A stretch of 64,000 bases of DNA from Leclercia adecarboxylata (GTDB lineage: Bacteria > Pseudomonadota > Gammaproteobacteria > Enterobacterales > Enterobacteriaceae). The first letter of the stretch is position 1; the number at the start of each line of letters is the position of its first letter. Below the pieces are notes generated by a model that was not told where the DNA came from, made no database searches, and was given only the letters and a program-made list of their open reading frames with translations. The stretch is from positions 3,658,001 to 3,722,000 of the forward strand of contig LR590464.1 in NCBI GenBank assembly GCA_901472455.1, in the 5' to 3' direction. The position numbers and the translations under genes were made by a program. Below, piece after piece: positions 1 to 8,559 of this stretch.

Positions 1-654
1 GCGGTATTCCCACTGGCTGACAAAGGCGGCCAGTGACTCAGGTTTGACGCGATAGAAATTCACATCAACGTTGTTGACGTTCAGCGCCATCACCGGCAGC
101 CCTTCCACCACCTTACCCGGCAGCAGCGAGCCGCGGCTGGCGAACCCGACGCTCGGTTCGATATCACGGGTGGTGATCGCTTTTTCGACCTCGCTGCCAA
201 AGGTGTTTTTGTTCAGCGCCAGCAGGTCGCGCTCGACGGTGACCAGCAGCTCGAGGTTCGGTTCCAGATGACGCAGGCGTAGCTCTTTCAGGTTTGGCGC
301 CAGCTCCCATGCCCCGTCAACCTTGCCGCTTTTTTTGTCCACCACATGCACCGTGCGACCGAAATCCTGGCTGGGATCCAGCGGGCACAGAGAAGGTGAG
401 CACCAGCGCGGCGGCACCGTCCCAGCTGGATTCTGACGCATCCAGAAGGGTCAACGCTTTGCCCGCGCTTTGCGCCGCCAGCTTCTCCAGCGTGGCGTTG
501 TCAGCTTTGCAGGTGCAGCAGCAGCGGTAGAGGTGGAAGCGGTCGCAGTGGCAGGTGCGACAGAACGGGTCTTATCGTCCTTTTCATCGCAACCGACAAG
601 CGTGATGGTGGTAAGCAGCGCTACTGAAAGCGCGGCAAGGCGAAACGGTTTCAT
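1..654 (-). CDS. yfhM: Alpha-2-macroglobulin-like lipoprotein YfhM, N-terminal part
   Basis: Bacterial alpha-2-macroglobulins are large periplasmic lipoproteins thought to trap proteases and usually pair with PBP1C (pbpC). The gene starts at 654 and runs off the left edge, so only about 215 of some 1,650 residues are present. A signal peptide ends in a lipobox (LVGC), followed by an Ala/Thr-rich linker. Further in, the conserved stretch LPGKVVEGLPVMALNVNNVD (complement of about 68-127) identifies the family. Two frame breaks are visible: a base missing near 500-502 and an extra base in the G run 383-385. Both look like sequence errors. Confidence 0.85.
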
Positions 655-812
655 CCTTTATCCCTGGCCTTGCGGGCCTGTTGGTCGTCGTCGGGTTATA
701 AGTATTATGCGCAAGTTTCATTAATACAAAAGACCCGTTTTCGGATTTGGATAACGCCTCGCAAAATTTTGGTGCCAGATGATATCCCGCTGCTACGGCG
801 ATCACAGCCTGT

Positions 813-830
813 AAGGTTACATGTAACCTT
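813..830. promoter_or_regulatory. Perfect 18-bp palindrome, candidate operator of the PTS cluster
   Basis: AAGGTTACATGTAACCTT reads identically on both strands and lies 114 bp upstream of the EIICB start. It is in the only sizeable gap before the cluster, whose last gene encodes an RpiR-type regulator. A perfect 18-bp dyad is unlikely by chance here. That the local regulator binds it is inference. Confidence 0.5.
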
Positions 831-839
831 TAACGTCAT

Positions 840-854
840 TTGTTTTTAAAACAA
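840..854. promoter_or_regulatory. 15-bp inverted repeat upstream of the EIICB gene
   Basis: TTGTTTT-T-AAAACAA is a perfect odd-centred dyad ten bases downstream of the larger palindrome at 813-830. It could be a second half of the same operator region or overlap the promoter. It is A/T-rich, so chance is more likely than for its neighbour. Confidence 0.3.
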
Positions 855-943
855 CGAGATAGCTGGCTAACTCCGCGTTTACCCTGCTAATTTTAACGCT
901 ATGAGACGCACCCTGAGTGCGCGGTTCAATAAGAGAGAAAGAC

Positions 944-2492
944 ATGAAACGAGCCGTGAACGCCCTACAAAATTTCGGTAAATCGCTGTACGGACCGGTA
1001 CTCATCCTGCCTATTGTCGGTCTGTTCATCGGCCTTTGGTAACGTACTGGGTAACGGTGCTCTTGCCGGGTATCTGCCGTTCCTGGGCCATCCGCTGATC
1101 CAGAGTATCGGCCAGCTGATATCAAAATCTGCCGTCTCGGTGCTGGTGAACCTGGCGCTGGTGTTTGCCGTGGGGATCCCCATTGGTCTGGCGTCGCGAG
1201 ATAAAGGTTACGCGGCGCTGATTGGCCTGGTGACCTTTGTGGTGTTTATTAATGCCATGAACGTGACCCTGAATTTACAGGGCGCGCTGGCCCCTGCGGA
1301 TCAGATGAAAGCGGCCGGACAAAGCATGGTGCTGGGCGTAACAGGTGCTGGGAGATGGGCGTGTTTGCCGGGATCCTCACCGGGGCGCTGTCGGGCTACC
1401 TCTATAACAAATATTCCGGGGTGCAGTTTAACGGCGCGATGGCCATCTACTCGGGGCACTGCTTTCGTCGCCATTATTATGCTGCCGGTCTCTATGCTAC
1501 TGGGCGTGGTGATGAGCGAGCTGTGGCCGTTTGCCCAGAACGGGATAAGCGCCATGGCCTTAGCCATTAAAGGTTCCGGGGCGTTTGGCGTGGCGATTTA
1601 CGGCTTCCTTGAGCGCATCCTGGTGCCGACCGGCCTGCACCATCTGGTCTATACCCCGTTCCTTTACACCGAACTGGGCGGTACCCAGGAGGTCTGCGGC
1701 GCAACCTATCAGGGCGCACGTAATATCTACTTTGCCGAGATGGCCTGCCCGGAGGTGAAGCAGCTCAGCAGCACCGTGGTGTGGGATGCCCGTGGTATCA
1801 GCAAAATGTTTGGCCTGCCTGCCGCCGCGCTGGCGATGTACATGACGGCGAAACCGGAGCGTAAAGCCGCGGCGAAAGCGATTCTGATCCCGGCGGCGCT
1901 CACCTCTCTGCTGGTCGGCGTGACCGAGCCCATTGAATTCTCTTTCCTGTTCGTCGCCCCGCTGCTGTTTGTGGTGCACGCGGTGCTGACCGGGATCGGC
2001 ATGATGCTCTTTTATCTGCTGGGCGTTCACGCCATCGGGGCCAACGGCATTATCGATTTCATTCTTTATAACCTGCCGCTGGGCACTGAAAAATCCAACT
2101 GGCCGATGTACATCCTGGTCGGGCTGATCATGTTCGTTCTCTACTTTGTGGTCTTCCGCTTCCTGATCCTGCATTTCCGCATGAAGACCCCAGGGCGCGA
2201 AGAAGAGGATCAGGAGACCCGTCTGTACAGCAAGCAGGAGTACCAGGCGAAAGGCAGTAATGATGGACTGGGCGAGGCGATTATCGTTGGCCTCGGCGGT
2301 CGCGAAAACATTGAAGTGGTGGACAACTGCTACACCCGCCTGCGCGTCACGGTGAAAGATGTCGCCATCATTGACGAGCCGCGGCTCAAGGCGACGGGCG
2401 CGAAAGGCATTATCAAGCAAGGTAATAACGTTCAGGTGGTCTACGGGCTGCATGTCAAAAAAATGCGAGAAGCGGTCGAGACGGTTCTCTGA
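944..2492 (+). CDS. PTS alpha-glucoside-type EIICB permease
   Basis: An inner-membrane phosphotransferase permease that imports and phosphorylates an alpha-glucoside. The EIIC membrane domain comes first and contains the sugar-site signature VGVTEPIEFSFLF. A C-terminal EIIB domain carries the phosphorylated cysteine in VVDNCYTRLR (about residue 461 of 514). There is no EIIA domain, so it probably borrows the glucose EIIA (Crr). The next gene, 11 bp downstream, encodes a matching 6-phospho-glucosidase, which supports the AglA/GlvC/MalX-like assignment. Four extra bases (1031-1032, 1339-1340, 1350-1352, 1463-1465) break the frame. Removing them gives an uninterrupted 514-residue protein, so they are probably errors. 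The exact sugar cannot be told. Confidence 0.85.
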
Positions 2493-2503
2493 AGGAGATA
2501 AAC

Positions 2504-3871
2504 ATGATTACACCCCCATTTATTCTCTCTATCGCCGGTGGTGGCAGCACCTATACGCCAGGGATTGTGAAAAGCCTGATGGTGCAGCTGGACAAATTCC
2601 CGCTGGCGGAAATTCGCCTCTACGACATTGATGACGCGCGGCAAAACACCATCGCGCCTGTGGTGGAGAAGGTGATTCGCGATCACAGTCAGAGCATTAA
2701 ATTTATCGTCACCAGCGACCCGGAAGTGGCCTTTAGCGGTGCCCATTTCGTCTTCGCCCAGATGCGTGTCGGTCAGTACAAAATGCGCGAGCAGGATGAG
2801 AAGATCCCCCTGCGTCACGGCGTTGTCGGCCAGGAGACCTGCGGCCCGGGCGGGCTGGCGTACGGTTTGCGCACCATCCTGCCAATGGTTGAGCTGATCG
2901 ACATGGTTGATCGTTATGCCCACGAAAAAGCGTGGATCGTTAACTACTCTAACCCGGCGGCCATCGTCGCCGAGGGTGTGCGCCGCCTGCGGCCAGAAGC
3001 CCGGGTGCTGAATATTTGCGATATGCCGGTCGCAGCCATGCGTAACATAGGGGCCATTCTGGGTGTGGATCGCCACAAGCTGGAGGTGGATTACTTTGGC
3101 CTTAACCACTTCGGCTGGTTTACCCGGATACTGGTGGATGGCGAGGATAAATTGCCGGAGGTGCGCCGCCATGTCGCCAAATTTGGCCTGCTGACCGAAG
3201 ATGCGGCCAAAACTGATCCGCAGCACTCGGACCCGTCGTGGGTGAAAACCTGGCGCAACATTAAGCCGATCATGGATAACTTCCCCGAGTATCTGCCGAA
3301 CCCGTATCTGCAGTACTACCTGATGCCGAATCAGATTGTGGAGCATCAGAACCCGGACTATACCCGCGCCAACGAAGTGATGAACGGTCGTGAGAAAAAA
3401 CTGTTTGCCGCCGCCGAGGAGTATAAACAGACCGGGATCCTGCCGGATGCGTTCCATGTGGGCGTTCATGGCGAGTTTATTGTGGATGTGGCCCGCTCGC
3501 TGGCGTTTAACCTGCGTCAGCGCCATCTGGTGATGGTGGAAAACCGGGGGGCGATCGTCAACCTGCCGTATGACGCAATGGTCGAGGTGCCAGCGTATAT
3601 CACCAGCGAGGGACCAGAGCCGATCCGCATTGGCCGGGTGCCGCTGTTCCACCAGACCCTGCTGCAACAGCAGCTGGCCTCGGAGCAGTTACTGGTCGAA
3701 GCCACCATTGAAGGCAGTTACGAAAAAGCGTTGCAGGCGTTCACCCTCAACCGCACCGTGCCAACGATGGAGCATGCCAAAGCGATTCTGGATGAGATGA
3801 TCGAAGCCAACCAGGCGTACTGGCCGGCGCTGCAAAAGGCGTGGCAGGATGGGGAAGCAGTGAAAAAATAA
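2504..3871 (+). CDS. Family 4 glycosidase, 6-phospho-alpha-glucosidase
   Basis: A cytoplasmic NAD+- and metal-dependent GH4 enzyme that splits the phosphorylated disaccharide delivered by the upstream PTS. The 455-residue frame is intact. The dinucleotide-binding loop AGGGSTYTPG lies at residues 11-20, GQETCGPGG at 109-117, and the metal site is formed by Cys172 and His202, with Asp173 as the usual catalytic residue. ICDMP at 171-175 is typical of the AglB/GlvA alpha-specific branch rather than the 6-phospho-beta-glucosidases. An AAGGAG ribosome site precedes the ATG, 11 bp after the EIICB stop, so the two genes form one operon. Confidence 0.9.
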   Translation: MITPPFILSIAGGGSTYTPGIVKSLMVQLDKFPLAEIRLYDIDDARQNTIAPVVEKVIRDHSQSIKFIVTSDPEVAFSGAHFVFAQMRVGQYKMREQDEKIPLRHGVVGQETCGPGGLAYGLRTILPMVELIDMVDRYAHEKAWIVNYSNPAAIVAEGVRRLRPEARVLNICDMPVAAMRNIGAILGVDRHKLEVDYFGLNHFGWFTRILVDGEDKLPEVRRHVAKFGLLTEDAAKTDPQHSDPSWVKTWRNIKPIMDNFPEYLPNPYLQYYLMPNQIVEHQNPDYTRANEVMNGREKKLFAAAEEYKQTGILPDAFHVGVHGEFIVDVARSLAFNLRQRHLVMVENRGAIVNLPYDAMVEVPAYITSEGPEPIRIGRVPLFHQTLLQQQLASEQLLVEATIEGSYEKALQAFTLNRTVPTMEHAKAILDEMIEANQAYWPALQKAWQDGEAVKK

Positions 3872-3901
3872 GGGCTTGCTCGCGAGTTGAACGTGGTCCG
3901 C

Positions 3902-3929
3902 TTGTCGGTGTCAGAAAAAACACCGACAA
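3902..3929 (+). other. Perfect 10-bp stem-loop between the glucosidase gene and sseA
   Basis: TTGTCGGTGT (3902-3911) pairs with ACACCGACAA (3920-3929) around an 8-nt A-rich loop. No T run follows, so it is not a classical terminator. It may be an mRNA stability or attenuation structure that separates sugar-gene expression from sseA, or an operator. Confidence 0.45.
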
Positions 3930-3960
3930 TCCATCAATGGATTCATTAATGGAGGCAACC

Positions 3961-4807
3961 ATGTCCACCTCGTATTTTGTCTCAGCTGACTGGCTGATTG
4001 AGCACAGTGATGACCCTGAAGTCCAGATCCTCGACGCGCGCATGGTGCCGCCGGGCCAGGAGCATCGTGACGTTCCCGCGGAATACCGCGCCGGGCATCT
4101 GCCAGGGGCGGTATTTTTTGATATCGAAGCCCTCTCCGATCACACCTCTCCCCTGCCGCATATGATGCCGCGCCCGGAGGCCTTTGCCGTAGCCATGCGC
4201 GAGCTGGGCGTCAGCCATGATAAGCATCTGGTTATTTATGATGAAGGGAATCTTTTCTCTGCTCCACGCGCCTGGTGGATGCTGAAAACCTTTGGCGTCG
4301 AAAAGGTGTCGATTCTGGCGGGCGGTCTTGCCGGCTGGCAGCGGGCCGAGTTACCGCTTCAGCAGGGCGACGTCTCCCTGCCAGACGGCGATTTTGAAGC
4401 CACCTTCGACGCCGGGGCGATCAAGCGTGTGACCGACGTGCTGCTGGCCAGCCACGAGCAGACCGCGCAGATTGTCGATGCCCGCCCTGCCCCGCGCTTC
4501 AACGCCGAGGCCGACGAGCCGCGACCAGGCCTCAAGCGCGGCCATATCCCCGGCGCGCGTAATGTGCCCTGGGGGCGATCTGGTGTTTGAAGGTGAACTG
4601 AAAACCACCGACGAGCTGCGTGAGATTTTCTCGCGTCAGGGTGTGGATCTGCATCAGCCGATCGTCGCCAGCTGTGGCTCCGGCGTCACCGCCTGCGTGG
4701 TTATTCTGGCGCTGGCGACCCTCGGCAAAACCGACGTCACGCTGTATGACGGCGCGTGGAGTGAATGGGGTGCGCGGGACGATCTGCCGGTTGAACCGTC
4801 ACAGTAA
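3961..4807 (+). CDS. sseA: 3-mercaptopyruvate sulfurtransferase
   Basis: SseA moves sulfur from 3-mercaptopyruvate to thiophilic acceptors such as cyanide or thiols, in the cytoplasm. It has two tandem rhodanese domains. The C-terminal one carries the active-site loop CGSGVTA, whose cysteine accepts the persulfide, and this exact loop distinguishes SseA from thiosulfate sulfurtransferases. A good Shine-Dalgarno (GGAGG) supports the ATG at 3961. An extra G in the run 4571-4575 breaks the frame; without it the product is 281 residues, the E. coli length. The stop TAA shares a base with the ATG of the regulator gene that follows, so translation is probably coupled. Confidence 0.92.
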
Positions 4808-5577
4808 TGGATAACCGTCTGGCGACATTGTTAACGCGCGGGGAGTCTCTGACCCGCGCAGAGTATCGCGTGCTGGCCCACCTCACCGAGCATCCGCTGC
4901 TGGTGGGCCACATCCGGGTGCGAGAGCTGGCGCAGGCCACGTTCGTCTCCACCGCCACCATCATGCGCCTGTGCCGCAAGCTGGGGTTTAGCGGTTTCAG
5001 CGAGTTCACCTGGCACTGCAAGCAGCTGTTGAGCGATACGCCGCACATTGCGGCTGAAGCCAGCCAGACGGCAGAATTACCGGTGCTGTTTAATCAGTTC
5101 ATCGCCAACTACCAGCAGACCTTTCAGTGGGCGACAGTGGAAAAACGTCGCCGCTTTGCTGAACTGCTACGTGAAAAAGAGAGCTTCTTTCTCTATGGCG
5201 CGGGCTTTTCCTATCTTTTCGCCGAGTACCTGACCAAAAAACTGCAGGTACTGGGCAAGACGGCGTTTATCTCTGGACCGGGCGACAGCCGCAATATTTT
5301 CCTCAGTAATGCCTCGCGCTATCAGGTCTTCATCGCGGTCTCGCGCAGTGGGGAAACAGAGCAGGTGCTGGATAAGGCGCGTATCGCGCAGAACGTGGGC
5401 ATGACGGTAGTGGCCTTTACCCGCGCCTCAGCGAATACTCTGGCGGGGATGGCGGATCTGCATTTTGCCTTGTACGACGAAGCGGTGCATTTCGCCGCCG
5501 AAGCCGCAGGGGTGACGTCGTTTGAGTCGAACCTGGTGCTGCTGATGGATTTGCTGCTGCTGGAAGCAACGGGGTGA
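4807..5577 (+). CDS. RpiR/MurR-family transcriptional regulator
   Basis: A 256-residue repressor-type protein with an N-terminal HTH_6 DNA-binding domain (roughly residues 1-77, with STATIMRLCRKLGFSGFSEF as recognition region) and a C-terminal SIS sugar-phosphate-binding domain (from about 115; the loop SRSGET is typical). Regulators of this family sense phosphosugars. Its place at the end of an alpha-glucoside PTS cluster suggests that it responds to the phosphorylated alpha-glucoside and controls the cluster, perhaps through the dyads at 813-854. The gene overlaps the sseA stop by one base. The frame is intact. Confidence 0.85.
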   Translation: MDNRLATLLTRGESLTRAEYRVLAHLTEHPLLVGHIRVRELAQATFVSTATIMRLCRKLGFSGFSEFTWHCKQLLSDTPHIAAEASQTAELPVLFNQFIANYQQTFQWATVEKRRRFAELLREKESFFLYGAGFSYLFAEYLTKKLQVLGKTAFISGPGDSRNIFLSNASRYQVFIAVSRSGETEQVLDKARIAQNVGMTVVAFTRASANTLAGMADLHFALYDEAVHFAAEAAGVTSFESNLVLLMDLLLLEATG

Positions 5578-5590
5578 ATGCTCACCCCGT
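5569..5590. terminator. Stem-loop between the regulator gene and sseB (convergent)
   Basis: ACGGGGTGA and TCACCCCGT form a perfect 9-bp stem around a 4-nt loop. The TGA stop of the regulator gene forms part of the stem. It sits between convergent genes and could end transcription from both sides, although the T tracts are poor. Confidence 0.55.
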
Positions 5591-5595
5591 AAGAT

Positions 5596-6372
5596 TCAGA
5601 TAATACGGTTGTTTTTGAAATCGCGCAGGAAGCCACCCCAGCGGCGTTCGTAGAACGGCGTGATGTGCTCGGTGATAAAGTGGCTAATGCCCTTCTCCCC
5701 TTTGACTACCCGGCAAATATCGATCGGCTCGTCACCCGGCAGGGTGTCAGTCGCCACACTGCCCGCGGCCTGAATGATGTCGTCAATCTCGCCATCCGCC
5801 TCGATACCAATCAGCAACACCGGCTGTTCGTCAGCCTGCTCTTTGATTGAGCAGAGAAACGCGCGTTTGACGGGTTTGATGGTCTGGAACAGGGTGGTCA
5901 GGGAGTCGATCATCTGCGCCGGTGGCTCAGCCACTTCCGACAGCAGCAGCGACTCACCGCCTTCCAGCACCTCCTGGGTACTGAGCGGATTGCCCTCCTC
6001 GCCAATCAGATGACTTATTTCGCGCGGGGTGAACTCTTTTCCGGTCGGCAGTTTGGCGTTCAGGAACAGGGTTTCGCCCAGCGTCATCTCAAACAGCGTG
6101 CGTACCGGCATCACCACGAACGCCTGCTCATCTTCCACTGCTTCCTGCAAGGCCGCCAGCGAGGAGAAGAACGGGATCACCGAAGTGCCGTCATCTTTTT
6201 CCCAGTGCAGCAGATCCAGCGCGCTGTCTTCAACAACCTGCTCACCTTCCGCGGCGGTGCCAGGCACCCAGACGGTGGACTCCAGTAACGTGCGGAAAAA
6301 GGCCGGACGATGGGCTGGCTCGGTGGCCGCTTTCTCCAGCAGGGTTTCTAATTCGTTTTTGGTTTCTGACAT
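5596..6372 (-). CDS. sseB: SseB family protein
   Basis: A 258-residue cytoplasmic protein, the same length as E. coli SseB. It was named after reports of enhanced serine sensitivity on overexpression, and its biochemical role is not established. It has the two-part SseB layout, an N-terminal domain (about 15-130) and a C-terminal domain that includes PVKRAFLCSIKE. The frame is complete. It lies downstream of pepB on the same strand as in E. coli, separated by a repeat element, so it is probably expressed on its own. Confidence 0.9.
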   Translation of the reverse strand: MSETKNELETLLEKAATEPAHRPAFFRTLLESTVWVPGTAAEGEQVVEDSALDLLHWEKDDGTSVIPFFSSLAALQEAVEDEQAFVVMPVRTLFEMTLGETLFLNAKLPTGKEFTPREISHLIGEEGNPLSTQEVLEGGESLLLSEVAEPPAQMIDSLTTLFQTIKPVKRAFLCSIKEQADEQPVLLIGIEADGEIDDIIQAAGSVATDTLPGDEPIDICRVVKGEKGISHFITEHITPFYERRWGGFLRDFKNNRII

Positions 6373-6392
6373 AAAAGTTCCAGATGGTGCAT

Positions 6393-6480
6393 TTGCCCCT
6401 CACCCTGCCCCTCTCACCATAGGGAAAAGGAAATAGGAACACCCTCTCCCCGATGGGGAGAGGGCTGAGGTGAGAGGGAA
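6393..6480. repeat. Intergenic inverted repeat between pepB and sseB
   Basis: Pyrimidine-rich CCCCTCACCCTGCCCCTCTC faces CCCTCTCCCC-GAT-GGGGAGAGGG and a trailing GAGGTGAGAGGG, giving nested stems. Related text occurs at 39495-39545. It is a common enterobacterial REP/BIME-like element and may also act as a terminator for pepB. Confidence 0.6.
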
Positions 6481-6484
6481 AAAG

Positions 6485-7772
6485 TTACTCAGCCGTCAGC
6501 AGGTTCGCAATGGTACGCACGCCCAGACCGGTAGCGCCGGCAGACCACTGCTCGACCGCTGCTTTACGGTAGGTCGCGGAGCAGTCGATGTGCAGCCAGC
6601 CTTCATGATAGTTTTCAACGAAGTGCGACAGGAAACCGGCTGCGGTGCTGGCGCCTGCCGGGTAAGCCGCGCTGGCGGTGTTATTCAGTTCGGCAAAATT
6701 TGACGGCAACTGGTTGCGGTGGAACTCAGCCAGCGGCAGTCGCCAGAACGGCTCGTTCTCGGCGGCAGCACTCGCCAACAGACGGTTCGCCAGCTTGTCG
6801 TCGAAGCTGAACAGCGCGTGATAGTCGTTGCCCAGCGCGGTTTTCGCGGCCCCCGGTCAGGGTCGCCATATCGATGATCAGCTCTGGTTTCTGCGCACAG
6901 GCGTCAATCAGGCCATCGGCCAGCACCAGACGGCCTTCGGCGTCGGTGTTCATCACTTCGACGTTTTTACCGTTACGGTAGCGAATGATATCGCCCAGCT
7001 TAAAGGCGTTACCGCTAACCATGTTGTCGGCGCAGCACAGATACAGCTTCACGCGCTTGTTCAGACCACGGGTGATGGCAAAGGCCAGTGCGCCGGTAAT
7101 GGTGGCCGCGCCGCCCATATCGGACTTCATTGAGTCCATGAACGCGCTCTGCTTCAGGCTGTAGCCACCGGTATCGAAAGTGATGCCTTTCCCGACCAGG
7201 CAGGCGAATACAGGGGCCGCTTTATCGCCGGTTGGATTGTAATCCAGGGCCAGCAGAACCGGTGGACGCTCAGAGCCGCGACCGACGGTGTGAATGCCCA
7301 TGTAGTTCTGCTCGCGCAGATCTTCACCTTTGGTGATGCGGTAAGAGACGTTATCGCCTGCCACTTTGTTCAGCAGATCCACCGCACGCTGCGCCAGCTG
7401 CTCCGGGCCTAACTCTTCCGCCGGGGCGTTGATGGTGTCGCGCACCCAGTCAATAATGGTGAGACGGCTGGTCAGCTCTTTTTGCGCTGCCGCGTCAAGG
7501 TTAGCCCACTCAATTTTGCGAGTACCTTTTGGGCCTTTGTAGCCCGACGAAAATGCCCAGCTGCGATCCACGTCCCAGCCTTCGCCATCGAGGGTAACGT
7601 GCTTGATACCCAGACCGTCAATTTTACGGGCCGCGCGCTGAATCAGACCTAAATCGTCGCTGCCGTTAAGGTGCAGGGTAATGCCGTCGTTGTTAATGCT
7701 GTAAGTCGCTTTTTCACCCCAGCGCGCATCGGCTGGCTGAGTAGAGAGCGTAATCTTCATCGCTTCGGTCAT
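6485..7772 (-). CDS. pepB: Peptidase B (M17 leucyl aminopeptidase family)
   Basis: PepB is a cytoplasmic metallo-aminopeptidase that removes N-terminal residues from peptides. The M17 signature NTDAEGRL and the metal-binding region [13 protein letters not shown] are present; E. coli has FDSGG at the latter place. The start [10 protein letters not shown] matches E. coli. An extra C in the run 6850-6854 shifts the frame just after MATLTG. Read through, the protein has 428 residues, one more than E. coli PepB. It sits downstream of iscX as in E. coli, but an ERIC element separates them. Confidence 0.9.
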
Positions 7773-7839
7773 TTTTATTTATCCTTATTAGCAAACGGGC
7801 CGCCTGAAGGCAGCCCATAGAGTCTCTTTCCACTACATG

Positions 7840-8018
7840 ATTCGCGTTGCGGGACAAAACGCTCTGGCGTTTTGAACAGCGCTTGCGCCGGCCCCGAAGG
7901 GGCGAGGCCGCAGGCCGAGTAACGCGGCAAGCGAGTGAATCCCCAGGAGCAGAGATAACTCTGTGACTGGGGTGAACAAGCGCAGCCAACGCATCAGCAA
8001 CGTGAGGCATGACGTGGA
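7840..8018. repeat. ERIC element (copy 1)
   Basis: The segment holds the ERIC core GTGAATCCCCAGGAGC followed by GTGACTGGGGTGAACAAGCG, the regions that give the standard ERIC typing primers, plus the flanking stem with GGCCCCGAAGGGGC. A second copy in reverse orientation lies at 40268-40450 and aligns along most of its length. It fills the iscX-pepB gap and may form a long RNA hairpin. Confidence 0.85.
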
Positions 8019-8020
8019 AA

Positions 8021-8221
8021 TTATTCTGCTTCATCTAACCAGACTAACAGAATCGCCTCCAGAATTTTTTCATTGGATGCGTTGGGATCGTCGTCAAACT
8101 CTTCCAGATCGCAAATCCACTGATGCATATCGGTGAAGCGTACGGTCTTCGGATCGAGATCCGGGTTGGCGTCATACAGCGCCTCGCCGATTTCACGGCT
8201 GTCTGTCCACTTCAGTCCCAT
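8021..8221 (-). CDS. iscX: Fe-S assembly protein IscX
   Basis: IscX is a 66-residue acidic protein that binds IscS and iron and tunes cluster assembly at the desulfurase. The length equals E. coli IscX. The start [15 protein letters not shown] was chosen at 8221 by this match, since upstream in-frame codons belong to the fdx end. It is the last gene of the isc operon, one base after the fdx stop. Confidence 0.93.
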   Translation of the reverse strand: MGLKWTDSREIGEALYDANPDLDPKTVRFTDMHQWICDLEEFDDDPNASNEKILEAILLVWLDEAE

Positions 8222-8222
8222 A

Positions 8223-8558
8223 TTAATGCTCGCGTGCGTGGTTGAGAGTATAACGCGGAAGTTCGACCACCAGATCTTCATCGGTGACGCGCGCCTGACA
8301 GCTCAGACGGCTTTCCGGCTCCAGACCCCATGCTTTATCGAGCATGTCGTCTTCATCTTCTGTGCTCTCCGCCAGGGAGTCAAACCCCTCGCGAACGATG
8401 CAGTGGCAAGTCGTGCAGGCACAGGATTTTTCACAGGCGTGTTCCACTTCGATGCCGTGACGCAGGGCAACGTTAAGGATAGTTTCGCCAGTCTCAGCTT
8501 CCAGAACGGCGCCATCGGGACAAAGGTCCGCATGTGGCAAAAAAACAATCTTTGGCAT
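8223..8558 (-). CDS. fdx: ISC-type [2Fe-2S] ferredoxin
   Basis: An adrenodoxin-type ferredoxin of 111 residues that supplies electrons during Fe-S cluster assembly. The cluster ligands are Cys42, Cys48, Cys51 and Cys87, in the order seen in E. coli Fdx. Cys46 is the extra conserved cysteine. The gene starts one base after the hscA stop, so the two are probably translationally coupled. Confidence 0.95.
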   Translation of the reverse strand: MPKIVFLPHADLCPDGAVLEAETGETILNVALRHGIEVEHACEKSCACTTCHCIVREGFDSLAESTEDEDDMLDKAWGLEPESRLSCQARVTDEDLVVELPRYTLNHAREH

Positions 8559-8559
8559 A

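Noticed and set aside
2441..3667. A 408-codon open frame antisense to the family 4 glycosidase gene
   Set aside because: The glycosidase frame is intact and has all catalytic motifs. The antisense protein is low-complexity His/Gln/Arg-rich, typical of a shadow.
6393..6480. A CRISPR-like repeat array
   Set aside because: Only one inverted-repeat unit is present, with no regular spacers. No CRISPR array or cas gene was seen anywhere in the window.
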